The notes beneath the pieces were generated by a model, which saw nothing but the letters and a program-made list of their open reading frames with translations, was not told where the DNA came from and did no database searches. The position numbers and the translations under genes were made by a program. A DNA stretch of 37,100 nucleotides from SAR202 cluster bacterium (GTDB lineage: Bacteria > Chloroflexota > Dehalococcoidia > Lucifugimonadales > UBA826), in assembly GCA_008373095.1 (NCBI GenBank), contig RQOP01000056.1, forward strand, positions 1-37,100, in the 5' to 3' direction. The number at the start of each line of letters is the position of its first letter. Within the stretch, counting starts at the first letter, position 1. This document shows, piece after piece, positions 28,644 through 36,868 of the stretch.

Positions 28644-30212
28644 ATGCTTGACGTACTGATACATAGTGGAACCATTATGGATGGGACAGGAAATGTCGGA
28701 TATGCCGGCTCCGTGGGTATAACTGGTGATTCACTTTCCGTACACCTTGGCGATGTCTCTGATCTTGAAGCTGTGAGAAAAATTGATGCTACTGGGTATG
28801 TAGTAAGTCCAGGGTTTATAGATCTACATTCGCACGCGGGTTTAACTATTCTTGGGGAGCCCCATCATGATCCTAAGATACGACAAGGAGTTACGACAGA
28901 ATTAGTGGGGATAGACGGTATTTCCCATGCCCCTTTTAAAACAACGGAAGAACTTGAAAGGTACATATGGTTGGACTCAGGATTAAATGGATATCCACCA
29001 ATGCCGCCAGACTGGCTTAGCGTCAGTGAATTATTGAAGAAATATGAGGAGACTGTAGCGGTCAATGTAGCCTATATATTGGGAAATTCTCCTGTGAGGA
29101 TTTGGGGTGTTGGCTGGGGGCAAAAGGCAGCTACTAAAGCTCAAATTGAAAACATGAAATCGGTAGTTAGGGAAGCTATGGAAGAAGGGGCATGGGGTAT
29201 CTCAACCGGTTTGGATTATCCCCCGGGGGCGTATGCCTCCACTGAAGAATTGATCGAATTATCGAAAGAGGGGGCTAAACTAGGAGGCTTCTACCACACT
29301 CATACTAGGGCCAGTCTAAAGAGTAAAGGTAGACTTGAGCCATGGATGGAGGCTCTTGAAATTGGCAAAGGTGCAGATATTCCGGTCCATCTCACTCATT
29401 TTCGCCAAGGATTCCAGGGTGACGGGAGTCATTTAGATTATCTTGGCCTTGTAGAAAATGCCAGAGATTCTGGCATGGATGTGACTTTTGATTGTTATAC
29501 ATATCCTTATTCTGGTACTACGATCACTATTGGGTTCCCCTTTTGGGCAAAGGATGGTGGTCCAGAGCGGCTTATTGAAGCGTTGGAGGATGCAGACGAT
29601 AGAGCCAGAATGAAAAGAGAAATGTCGGAAGAATCTATTAAGGACAATTGGCTTACCAACTTTAATCAGCCAAAGAACAAAATTTACGAAGGTAAATCAA
29701 TCGCCGAAATATCAGATCTGAGAAATCAAGATTCGCGAGACGCACTCTTTGATTTGTTGCTGGAAGAGAATCTTGGTATATCAACAGTCGGACTTGGTAC
29801 TAACCCTCAAACACTTCCTGACTTTGTATCTCATCCTGCCGGGATGATAGCGAGTGATGCTATTCTTTTCGGAGATCATCCGAACCCCAGAACCTATGGA
29901 TGTTTTCCAGTGGTTTTGGCAGAATTCGTAAGGGCGGAGAAGCAACTGAGACTACCCGAAGCGATTCGAAAGATGACTTCTTTCCCCGCTCAAAGACTGG
30001 GACTTCAAAACCGGGGGATAATAAAAGATGGGTTTAAAGCCGATTTGGTTTTATTTAATCCAGATACTGTGAAAGCACTCGCAACAAAGGATCATCCAAA
30101 ACAATACCCAGTAGGGATTGACTATGTTTTTGTCAATGGAGAGGTGGTTGTAGACAAGGGTGAGAATACGGGTGCTACCCCGGGTAGAGCTCTCAGACGA
30201 GGAAGATCTTAG
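28644..30212 (+). CDS. N-acyl-D-amino-acid deacylase family amidohydrolase
   Basis: MLDVLIHSGTIMDGTGNVGYAGSVGI, VVSPGFIDLHSHAGL, GISTGLDYPPGAYASTEELIEL, HLTHF, MIASDAILFGDHPNPRTYGCFPVVLAEF. ATG 28644 used instead of the ORF start that runs antisense through the aldolase. Confidence 0.94.
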   Translation: MLDVLIHSGTIMDGTGNVGYAGSVGITGDSLSVHLGDVSDLEAVRKIDATGYVVSPGFIDLHSHAGLTILGEPHHDPKIRQGVTTELVGIDGISHAPFKTTEELERYIWLDSGLNGYPPMPPDWLSVSELLKKYEETVAVNVAYILGNSPVRIWGVGWGQKAATKAQIENMKSVVREAMEEGAWGISTGLDYPPGAYASTEELIELSKEGAKLGGFYHTHTRASLKSKGRLEPWMEALEIGKGADIPVHLTHFRQGFQGDGSHLDYLGLVENARDSGMDVTFDCYTYPYSGTTITIGFPFWAKDGGPERLIEALEDADDRARMKREMSEESIKDNWLTNFNQPKNKIYEGKSIAEISDLRNQDSRDALFDLLLEENLGISTVGLGTNPQTLPDFVSHPAGMIASDAILFGDHPNPRTYGCFPVVLAEFVRAEKQLRLPEAIRKMTSFPAQRLGLQNRGIIKDGFKADLVLFNPDTVKALATKDHPKQYPVGIDYVFVNGEVVVDKGENTGATPGRALRRGRS

Positions 30213-30216
30213 TACT

Positions 30217-30681
30217 ATGCTTACCAATGAGATGAAGACGTTGATAAGAAACCATAGTGCCGGTATGGTTGCCACGGTGAACGCAGATGGAACCCCTGCG
30301 GTTTCACCCAAAGCTACCTTTCTAATTCTTTCCGACATTCAGTTGGTATTTTCTAATATTCGATCCCCCAATACGGTGCAAAACATAAAAGATAGACCTA
30401 ATGTTGAGGTATGTTTTATAGATTTGGTTCTTCGTAAATCAGCGAGGATTACAGGAAGAGCAAAATATATAGAGAAAAATGAAGCTGACCCGGAATTGGT
30501 TGGTAAATTTGAACAGGCATATGGGGATTATTTGGATGCAATGTCAGGGTTTGTCATGATTGATGTGATGGAATCAGAGATGATATTCTCTCCTGCCTAT
30601 GACTTGGGGATAAGTGAGGATGAATTACTGGAATCAAATATGAATAAATTGAACAGTATTTATCAAATAGATCTCTCGTAA
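30217..30681 (+). CDS. Pyridoxamine 5'-phosphate oxidase (PPOX)-like flavin protein
   Basis: GMVATVNADGTPAVSPKATFLILSDIQLVFSNIRSPNTVQNIKDRPNVEVCFID split-barrel pattern. Starts 4 bp after previous stop. Confidence 0.85.
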   Translation: MLTNEMKTLIRNHSAGMVATVNADGTPAVSPKATFLILSDIQLVFSNIRSPNTVQNIKDRPNVEVCFIDLVLRKSARITGRAKYIEKNEADPELVGKFEQAYGDYLDAMSGFVMIDVMESEMIFSPAYDLGISEDELLESNMNKLNSIYQIDLS

Positions 30682-30686
30682 ATTTG

Positions 30687-31292
30687 ATGATAGATATAAA
30701 AAATGACATAGATTATGAAACTGAGATCTTTTCTCAGATAGAGATCGTGGGTCAGAAGATTTCCAATTCATCTTTCGAGCATTGTAACTTTTCCGGGTGT
30801 GATTTTTCCGAATCAGAATTTATAGCATGTCGCTTTATCGAATGTGAATTTAAAGATTCCAATTTCAACGTAACCAAATTAACAGGTAGCCGCCTGTTGG
30901 AAAGTCGATTTGAAAACTGTAAGTTAACTGGAATTAATTGGACTTCACTCAGCTGGACAGGGATTACGGTTTCAGCTCCAATGACCTTTGAGTCTTGCGA
31001 CCTCAGTTTTTCAGTCTTTCATTCACTAAGCCTGCCTGGATTAATAATCACAAACGGCAAAGCTTGGAATGCAGATTTTGAGGACTGTGATTTAACCCAC
31101 GCAAAATTCACGAACACAGATTTAAAGGATGCTCGTTTTAACCGTACAAAATTGAATATGTGTGATTTCAGTGAAGCGACGAATTATTATATAGACCCGA
31201 ATAGCAATTCGATGGCGGGTGCTAGTTTTTCTTTTCCTGAAGTAATTAACTTGTTGGCAGCGTTTGATATAAACGTAAAAGGACCTTTGTAG
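30687..31292 (+). CDS. Pentapeptide-repeat protein, Qnr-like
   Basis: Repeats SSFEHCNFSGCDFSESEFIACRFIECEFKDSNF and DFEDCDLTHAKFTNTDLKDARFNRTKL. C-terminal FSFPEVINLLAAFDINVKG resembles the terminal helix region of Qnr-like proteins. Confidence 0.88.
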   Translation: MIDIKNDIDYETEIFSQIEIVGQKISNSSFEHCNFSGCDFSESEFIACRFIECEFKDSNFNVTKLTGSRLLESRFENCKLTGINWTSLSWTGITVSAPMTFESCDLSFSVFHSLSLPGLIITNGKAWNADFEDCDLTHAKFTNTDLKDARFNRTKLNMCDFSEATNYYIDPNSNSMAGASFSFPEVINLLAAFDINVKGPL

Positions 31293-31320
31293 AGATACCC
31301 TATTTCCCTTAATAAAATTC

Positions 31321-32529
31321 ATGGTCAAACCAAACAAATTTAAGACAATTCCTCTTCCCATTTTGGTTACAAGCTTGGCTGTTGCAGCTGCCTTGCTCGG
31401 TGACGCAATGTTATATGTGGTGATGCCGGCAAGACCTGAATTATGGCAGTTAACGATTGTCCAGGTTGGAGTATTACTTTCAGCAAACAGATTAGTCAGG
31501 TTGTTCACAAATCCACTTAGTTCTGTTTTTGTAGAAAGATATGGGGTGAATACTCCTTTTCGGATATCTTTGTTGGCTTCTTTGGGAGTATTAGTTGCTT
31601 ATGCATTTTCAAAAAACTTCCTAGTTTTGATTTTTGCTCGTCTGCTTTGGGGGACCTGCTGGTCGGTATTAAGACTGGTGTCTCAATGGGTCGCTTCGGA
31701 TCAAAGTACAGAGGAAAACATTGGTTTTAATCTTTCTAGTAATGCATCCGTCATCCGGCTGGGTTCTATTGGTGGAGCTGTGTTTGGTGGAGTTTTGTCT
31801 GATTATTTAGGGTACGAAATCGCTTTCATGATTTTTGGGATATTCACGATAATCAGTTTTTTCTTTTGGATTCGAGGCTCTGGCTATCAAAAGAAAGATA
31901 GACAGACCAACGAAGGAAGGAAATTGTCTGGGTTTATTGAGGTTTTGAAAGATCCCAGGGTGTTGATTTTAAGCATAGCTAGCATGATATCGGGTCTAGT
32001 GTTTTCCGGGCTAGTAGGTGCTACTTTAGGACACTTCTTTAGATATAAATACGGGCTTGAATTTGATTTTGTTTTATTAACATTAGGGGTGGCAACGGTG
32101 ACAGGATTTGCACTCGGGTTGAAAAGCTTTGCAGAAGTATTTGTAGGGCCTTTCGGGGGATATTTCTCTGATAGATATGGCAGATACAAGACGCTGGTTA
32201 TATCTGCGTTGTTAACATCCATTGGGCTTATAGGACTTGGGCTATCTGATTCATTGATAAGTACTTTTATTGTCCTAATCTTGGTGTTTGTTGCTGGAGT
32301 TATGTTAATGATGCAATTATTAACCTTGGTTGGAGTTGTTGCTGACGATGATTCACGATCGCAGGTGTTTTCTGTATACAACACATTCCAAGATTTTGGT
32401 TCGGCTCTAGGACCTTTGGTTGGGCTTTCTTTAATAACCGCAAATCTGCTGCCCTTGGTCTATTCCATTAGTGGGATTTCCTTGCTTTTTCTAATATCAA
32501 TTACATGTTTATTATTAAATAAGAGATAA
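31321..32529 (+). CDS. Major facilitator superfamily transporter
   Basis: About 12 hydrophobic segments; cytoplasmic-loop motifs RLVRLFTNPLSSVFVERYG and GGYFSDRYGRYKTL. Confidence 0.92.
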   Translation: MVKPNKFKTIPLPILVTSLAVAAALLGDAMLYVVMPARPELWQLTIVQVGVLLSANRLVRLFTNPLSSVFVERYGVNTPFRISLLASLGVLVAYAFSKNFLVLIFARLLWGTCWSVLRLVSQWVASDQSTEENIGFNLSSNASVIRLGSIGGAVFGGVLSDYLGYEIAFMIFGIFTIISFFFWIRGSGYQKKDRQTNEGRKLSGFIEVLKDPRVLILSIASMISGLVFSGLVGATLGHFFRYKYGLEFDFVLLTLGVATVTGFALGLKSFAEVFVGPFGGYFSDRYGRYKTLVISALLTSIGLIGLGLSDSLISTFIVLILVFVAGVMLMMQLLTLVGVVADDDSRSQVFSVYNTFQDFGSALGPLVGLSLITANLLPLVYSISGISLLFLISITCLLLNKR

Positions 32530-32580
32530 CTTAAACCTAAATGAAACGTGGTAGATCATTTAAATAGGGGAGTTAATCAC

Positions 32581-34002
32581 TTGACCAATAGAACTGATTC
32601 ACAGGTAGCCTTGAGAGAAATATGGGGATTTGGTGGTTTAGATGATTCAATCATTGAAGAGGTAAAGCTAACTGGGTTGGAACCCATACTACCTTCTGTT
32701 TATAAAACTGGTGTCGCTGCACAAGCAACAATCGCGGCCTCTGGGCTTTCAGCTGCTGAAATATGGAACTTTAGAACAGGTAGAAGCCAAGATTTATCTG
32801 TCGATATGAAGCATGCAGCAATAGGTTTCCGCAGCGAAAGATATACTGAAATAAATGGTGATAGATCAAGGACCTTTGCCAGTAGTGGAATAAGTGATGA
32901 CTCGTCAGAAGTTCATGGATTTTATAAATGTGGCGATGGCGGATGGTTGCAAATACACGGGAACTACCCTGCCCATAAATTTGGTGTTATTGAGGCATTT
33001 GATTGTGAGCCTACGAAAAAGGGGGTTCAGGACACACTTTCTACGATGACAGCCTCTGATGCTGAGATTTATCTGACTGGAAAAGGTTTGCCGGCTGCAA
33101 TGATGCGGACACTTGGTGAATGGGCTGAGCATCCACAAGGCCAAGCAGTTTCAGCTCTCCCTCTCATGGAGATAGAGAAAATAGGTGATGCGAAGCCTCT
33201 CCAATTCTCTGATAATCCCAAAAGACCACTGGAGGGAATAAAAGTTTTGGAGTTGACCAAAGTATTGGCTGGTCCCCTAATGGGGCGAACTCTTGCTGAA
33301 CACGGAGCTAATGTTCTTTGGCTGAATGATCCTCATCTAGATGTAATAGATGGTTTGATAATGGATATGGCCAAAGGAAAATATCCAGCTCACCTGGATC
33401 TTGATGATACAAAAGATAAAAGTACTTTTACTGAACTCACCAAATCTGCAGATGTATTTATACAAGGATATAGACCCGGGAGCATAGCTTCTAAGGGATT
33501 TTCTCCTTACGATATGGCTGAAATTCGTCCTGGGATAGTTTGTGTTGAAATTTCAGCTTTCAGTCATGAAGGTCCTTGGTCGGATAGACGCGGTTTCGAT
33601 AGCATAGTTCAAACCGTTAGCGGTATCGGTAGAGAAGGTGGATTGGCGAAAGGTCAAGACGGAATGCTTCATTTGCCCTGTCAGGCTTTGGATCACGGCA
33701 CCGGCTATCTTGGTGCTTTTGGTGCGATGGCAGGGGTCTTAAAACAAAGGCATGAAGGAGGCAGCTGGAGAGTGAGGTTGTCACTAGCACAAACTGGTCA
33801 TTGGTTGAAATCTCTAGGCAGGCTCGACGCAATCTCTGCTCCAGATATAAAAAGGAGTGAAATATCCGGCTATTTAAGTGAAGTAGAGTCACCATATGGA
33901 AATATTTCCTTTACGACGCCAGTCGCTCAGCTTTCTGATACACCGGGATATTGGTCGCTACCTCCATCCCCGTTTGGCTCATATCAACCAAGATGGCAGT
34001 AG
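32581..34002 (+). CDS. CaiB/BaiF-type CoA-transferase, fused/permuted architecture
   Basis: C-terminal half starts PLEGIKVLELTKVLAGPLMGRTLAEHGANVLWLND with candidate catalytic Asp CQALDHGTGY; N-terminal ~210 aa resembles the distal part of CaiB proteins. TTG 32581 preferred for AGGGGAG RBS. Confidence 0.88.
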   Translation: MTNRTDSQVALREIWGFGGLDDSIIEEVKLTGLEPILPSVYKTGVAAQATIAASGLSAAEIWNFRTGRSQDLSVDMKHAAIGFRSERYTEINGDRSRTFASSGISDDSSEVHGFYKCGDGGWLQIHGNYPAHKFGVIEAFDCEPTKKGVQDTLSTMTASDAEIYLTGKGLPAAMMRTLGEWAEHPQGQAVSALPLMEIEKIGDAKPLQFSDNPKRPLEGIKVLELTKVLAGPLMGRTLAEHGANVLWLNDPHLDVIDGLIMDMAKGKYPAHLDLDDTKDKSTFTELTKSADVFIQGYRPGSIASKGFSPYDMAEIRPGIVCVEISAFSHEGPWSDRRGFDSIVQTVSGIGREGGLAKGQDGMLHLPCQALDHGTGYLGAFGAMAGVLKQRHEGGSWRVRLSLAQTGHWLKSLGRLDAISAPDIKRSEISGYLSEVESPYGNISFTTPVAQLSDTPGYWSLPPSPFGSYQPRWQ

Positions 34003-34078
34003 GGAATTAGACCTCAGAATTCCAATTAAATGTGTTACATTTCATGAGGACTGAAATCATTAACAAAAAGGATAAATC

Positions 34079-35068
34079 ATGGAGCAGCGACAACTAGGCG
34101 ACAGTGGACTATACACATCAGCGTTAGGGTTTGGCACATGGGAAATGAGTACAACTATGTATGGCCACATTGACGTCAAAGAAGCCAGTGATGCAGTAAG
34201 CGCTGCAATAGATCACGGGGTTACTTTGTTTGACACGGCGGAAGTTTACGGGCCATATCATTCAGAGGAACTTTTAGGGAAGGCTTTAGGTAATAAACGC
34301 AACGATATAGTTCTAGTCAGTAAAGTTGGGTTTGAATATGACGATGATGGAAAAAATCTTGGTAGGAACTCCAAGTACGATCATGTTATATCGAGGGCAG
34401 AGGGTTGTCTGGAAAGGTTGGGGACTGACTTCCTTGATTTGCTTCTAATCCATTGGCCAGACCATGACACTCCATTTGAAGAACCCATACGTGCCCTGGA
34501 AAAGTTAAAAAATGATGGAAAAATTCGGCATTACGGAGTTTCAAATTTCACTCCTGCCATGATGGATGAATGCGAAGGATATGGTCATATGGCAGCAAAT
34601 CAAGTTGGTTACCACATGTTTGATAGACGCATGGAATCAGCAGTTTTGCCATATTGCAAGGACAATAATATAGGTTTCATGGCATACGGAACTCTTGGGT
34701 TCGGTCTCTTATCAGGAGCCTTTACTCCTGAGACCACGTTCGGTGAGGGCGATTGGAGAAGCAGCGGTATGGCATTTCGACTCCCTTTGTTTCAAGAAGA
34801 AGAATTTTCTAAGGAACTTAAAGTAGTGGAGAAATTGAAAATCATTGCACAGGATAATGGCAAATCAGTGGCACAAATGGCCATTGCCTGGACTTTAGGT
34901 CACCCAGCCGTCTCAGTGGGACTGGTTGGAGTTAGAAACGAAAGAGAACTCAAGGAAAATGTGGCAGCAGTGGATTGGAAACTCAGTGAGGCAACGAGGA
35001 AGGAAATTGATGCCGTGTTCGCAGAGGAAGGGGTCACAACTCACGTAGACACTGACCAGGCAATTTAG
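34079..35068 (+). CDS. Aldo/keto reductase
   Basis: SALGFGTWEMS, TLFDTAEVYGPYHSEELLGKAL, LVSKVGF, DLLLIHWPD, HYGVSNFTPAMM. Confidence 0.96.
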   Translation: MEQRQLGDSGLYTSALGFGTWEMSTTMYGHIDVKEASDAVSAAIDHGVTLFDTAEVYGPYHSEELLGKALGNKRNDIVLVSKVGFEYDDDGKNLGRNSKYDHVISRAEGCLERLGTDFLDLLLIHWPDHDTPFEEPIRALEKLKNDGKIRHYGVSNFTPAMMDECEGYGHMAANQVGYHMFDRRMESAVLPYCKDNNIGFMAYGTLGFGLLSGAFTPETTFGEGDWRSSGMAFRLPLFQEEEFSKELKVVEKLKIIAQDNGKSVAQMAIAWTLGHPAVSVGLVGVRNERELKENVAAVDWKLSEATRKEIDAVFAEEGVTTHVDTDQAI

Positions 35069-35091
35069 GATGTAGTTTGAGGCTTTGTTTT

Positions 35092-35385
35092 ATGTCTTGC
35101 ATTATTATCGCAGAATTTAGATGTAAACCTGGGCGGGCGGAAGATTTTATTGAGTTATGCCGGGCAAATTATCCCGGTACGCGTGATTATGACGGATGTG
35201 AATACATTTCCTTGTCGGTTGATCAAGATGACGAGGACACTCTTGTTATGACAGAACAGTGGGTTTCAAAGGAGCACCACAGAAGATATTCTGAATTTCG
35301 AGAAGGTGATGGAACATCAGAACGGATAACGGCTATGCTCGCGGCGGAACCTACTTTCAGGTTTTTAGATCTTACAGATGCTTAA
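35092..35385 (+). CDS. Antibiotic biosynthesis monooxygenase (ABM) domain dimeric alpha-beta barrel protein
   Basis: IIIAEFRCKPGRAEDFIELCRANYPGTRDYDGCEYISLSVDQDDEDTLVMTEQWVSKEHHRRY. Confidence 0.88.
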   Translation: MSCIIIAEFRCKPGRAEDFIELCRANYPGTRDYDGCEYISLSVDQDDEDTLVMTEQWVSKEHHRRYSEFREGDGTSERITAMLAAEPTFRFLDLTDA

Positions 35386-35388
35386 TTA

Positions 35389-35856
35389 ATGGATATCAAT
35401 CTTTCTTCTGTGGGGACTGTCAGGTCGACTCGCCATGAACCCACCGATGATTTTTGGGATATGGAAGAAGTTTATCTGGAATTAACCGATGAATTTTCAG
35501 AAGAATCTCTGTACGGATTATCAGATTTTTCACACCTTGAATTAATATTCTTTATGGATAAGGTCAATGCGAAAAATATTGTGACAAATGCAAGGCACCC
35601 CAGGAATAGACTTGATTGGCCTTTGGTAGGTATTTTTGCCCAGAGGGGTAAAAATAGACCTAACCAGCTTGGCTTGACGGTTTGCAAAATATTGAAGATT
35701 GAGGGGAAGAAAATATTTGTGTCAGGCCTAGATGCCGTGGATGCTACTCCAATTTTAGATATTAAGCCGTACGCAAGGGAATTTGGACCCAGGGGGAAAA
35801 TAGTACAGCCAGAATGGATGTCGCAATTAATGAAAGATTACTGGCAAAAAAGTTAG
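35389..35856 (+). CDS. trmO: TsaA/TrmO-family tRNA t6A37 methyltransferase-like protein
   Basis: SVGTVRST N-terminus; GIFAQRGKNRPNQLGLTVCKIL matches the GIFA-R-x-x-RPN-x-(I/L)GL family signature; DAVDATPILDIKPY. Confidence 0.87.
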   Translation: MDINLSSVGTVRSTRHEPTDDFWDMEEVYLELTDEFSEESLYGLSDFSHLELIFFMDKVNAKNIVTNARHPRNRLDWPLVGIFAQRGKNRPNQLGLTVCKILKIEGKKIFVSGLDAVDATPILDIKPYAREFGPRGKIVQPEWMSQLMKDYWQKS

Positions 35857-35988
35857 ATGTGATTTAATGCAAGTGCGGTTACTCAGGTGGAATCACCATT
35901 GTTTTCAGCATAGCGTGAATATACTATTTCGGTAGATACTCAAACTAGATTAAAAGTGATGATAACCAACACAATAAGAGGTTTTTGC

Positions 35989-36846
35989 ATGGCATATCCG
36001 CTTAAATTTTCCATGAGATCACTGAAGGCTATCTTATTGACCACACTGATCGGTTTGTTGTTTGTGACGGTTGGATGCGGTGAACCAGCAGTTGGTCGCG
36101 CGGTGGGTGTAGATTCACCGGAATCTTCTACGCAATTAGTACCTCCGGCTCCTTTATCACAAGTTCCTGATCCGTCAATTCCAATGATATCTTCGGGCCC
36201 AACTGCGATGGCTCCTCCTGTTGTTCAGCCTACCAAGGTGCCTCCTCCTGTTGTTCAGCCTACCAAAGTGCCTCCTCCTGTTGTTCAGCCTACCAAAGTA
36301 CCTCCTCCTGTTGCGCAGCCGGATAAGGTTTTACCAACAGTAGAGCCAATTCAAGTTCCAGAAACTGAATCAGATGATCCGAATAGCTTCAATGAATACG
36401 GATTTAATGTCTCTCTTGATGAAGACGCTGACTTAGAAGGATCAGACCTATCTGTTACCGGCCTTTTGTCAGAATACGCTGATTTTTCTCAAGGTCTGAT
36501 GAGCTTCAATTACAATGGTGCTGATATCGCCTTGTCTTGGTTACCTCAAGACGATTTAGATTCTGCTGATTTGGTTGATCTCGGATACTCTTTGTTGGTT
36601 GACAGCCAGCCTGAAAATGAGTTTATGCCTTTGACAGATGGTGATATAGAAGTAGACGGAGAGATGGGAAGCTTCGGAGGATTGTTTGTTACTGATTCTG
36701 CGGGTACCGAGGCAGGCGGAGGCTTGATAGGTGGATGGATATGTGAGGATCAAAACATTGGCTTCATGTTGATGGTGACCAGCCCAGATTCCACAGTACT
36801 TCAGATACGATTTGACCGTATTGTTTCCGGATTTGAATGTCCATAA
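35989..36846 (+). CDS. Secreted lipoprotein with proline-rich tandem repeats
   Basis: Signal peptide plus lipobox LIGLLFVTVGC; 10-aa repeats PPPVVQPTKV. ATG 35989 chosen for AAGAGG RBS. Confidence 0.85.
   Translation: MAYPLKFSMRSLKAILLTTLIGLLFVTVGCGEPAVGRAVGVDSPESSTQLVPPAPLSQVPDPSIPMISSGPTAMAPPVVQPTKVPPPVVQPTKVPPPVVQPTKVPPPVAQPDKVLPTVEPIQVPETESDDPNSFNEYGFNVSLDEDADLEGSDLSVTGLLSEYADFSQGLMSFNYNGADIALSWLPQDDLDSADLVDLGYSLLVDSQPENEFMPLTDGDIEVDGEMGSFGGLFVTDSAGTEAGGGLIGGWICEDQNIGFMLMVTSPDSTVLQIRFDRIVSGFECP
36211..36330 (+). repeat. 30-bp tandem repeat, 4 units (last diverged), encoding PPPVVQPTKV
   Basis: Units cctcctcctgttgttcagcctaccaaagtg aligned directly at 36211, 36241, 36271, 36301. Confidence 0.97.
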
Positions 36847-36868
36847 ACATAAATTGAAGGATCTCAAA

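Noticed and set aside
31887-32384. 165-aa antisense ORF on - strand
   Set aside because: Complement of transmembrane-coding MFS sequence; no motif and no RBS rationale.
36211-36330. CRISPR-like repeats
   Set aside because: Head-to-tail 30-bp units with no unique spacers, in frame with a lipoprotein ORF.
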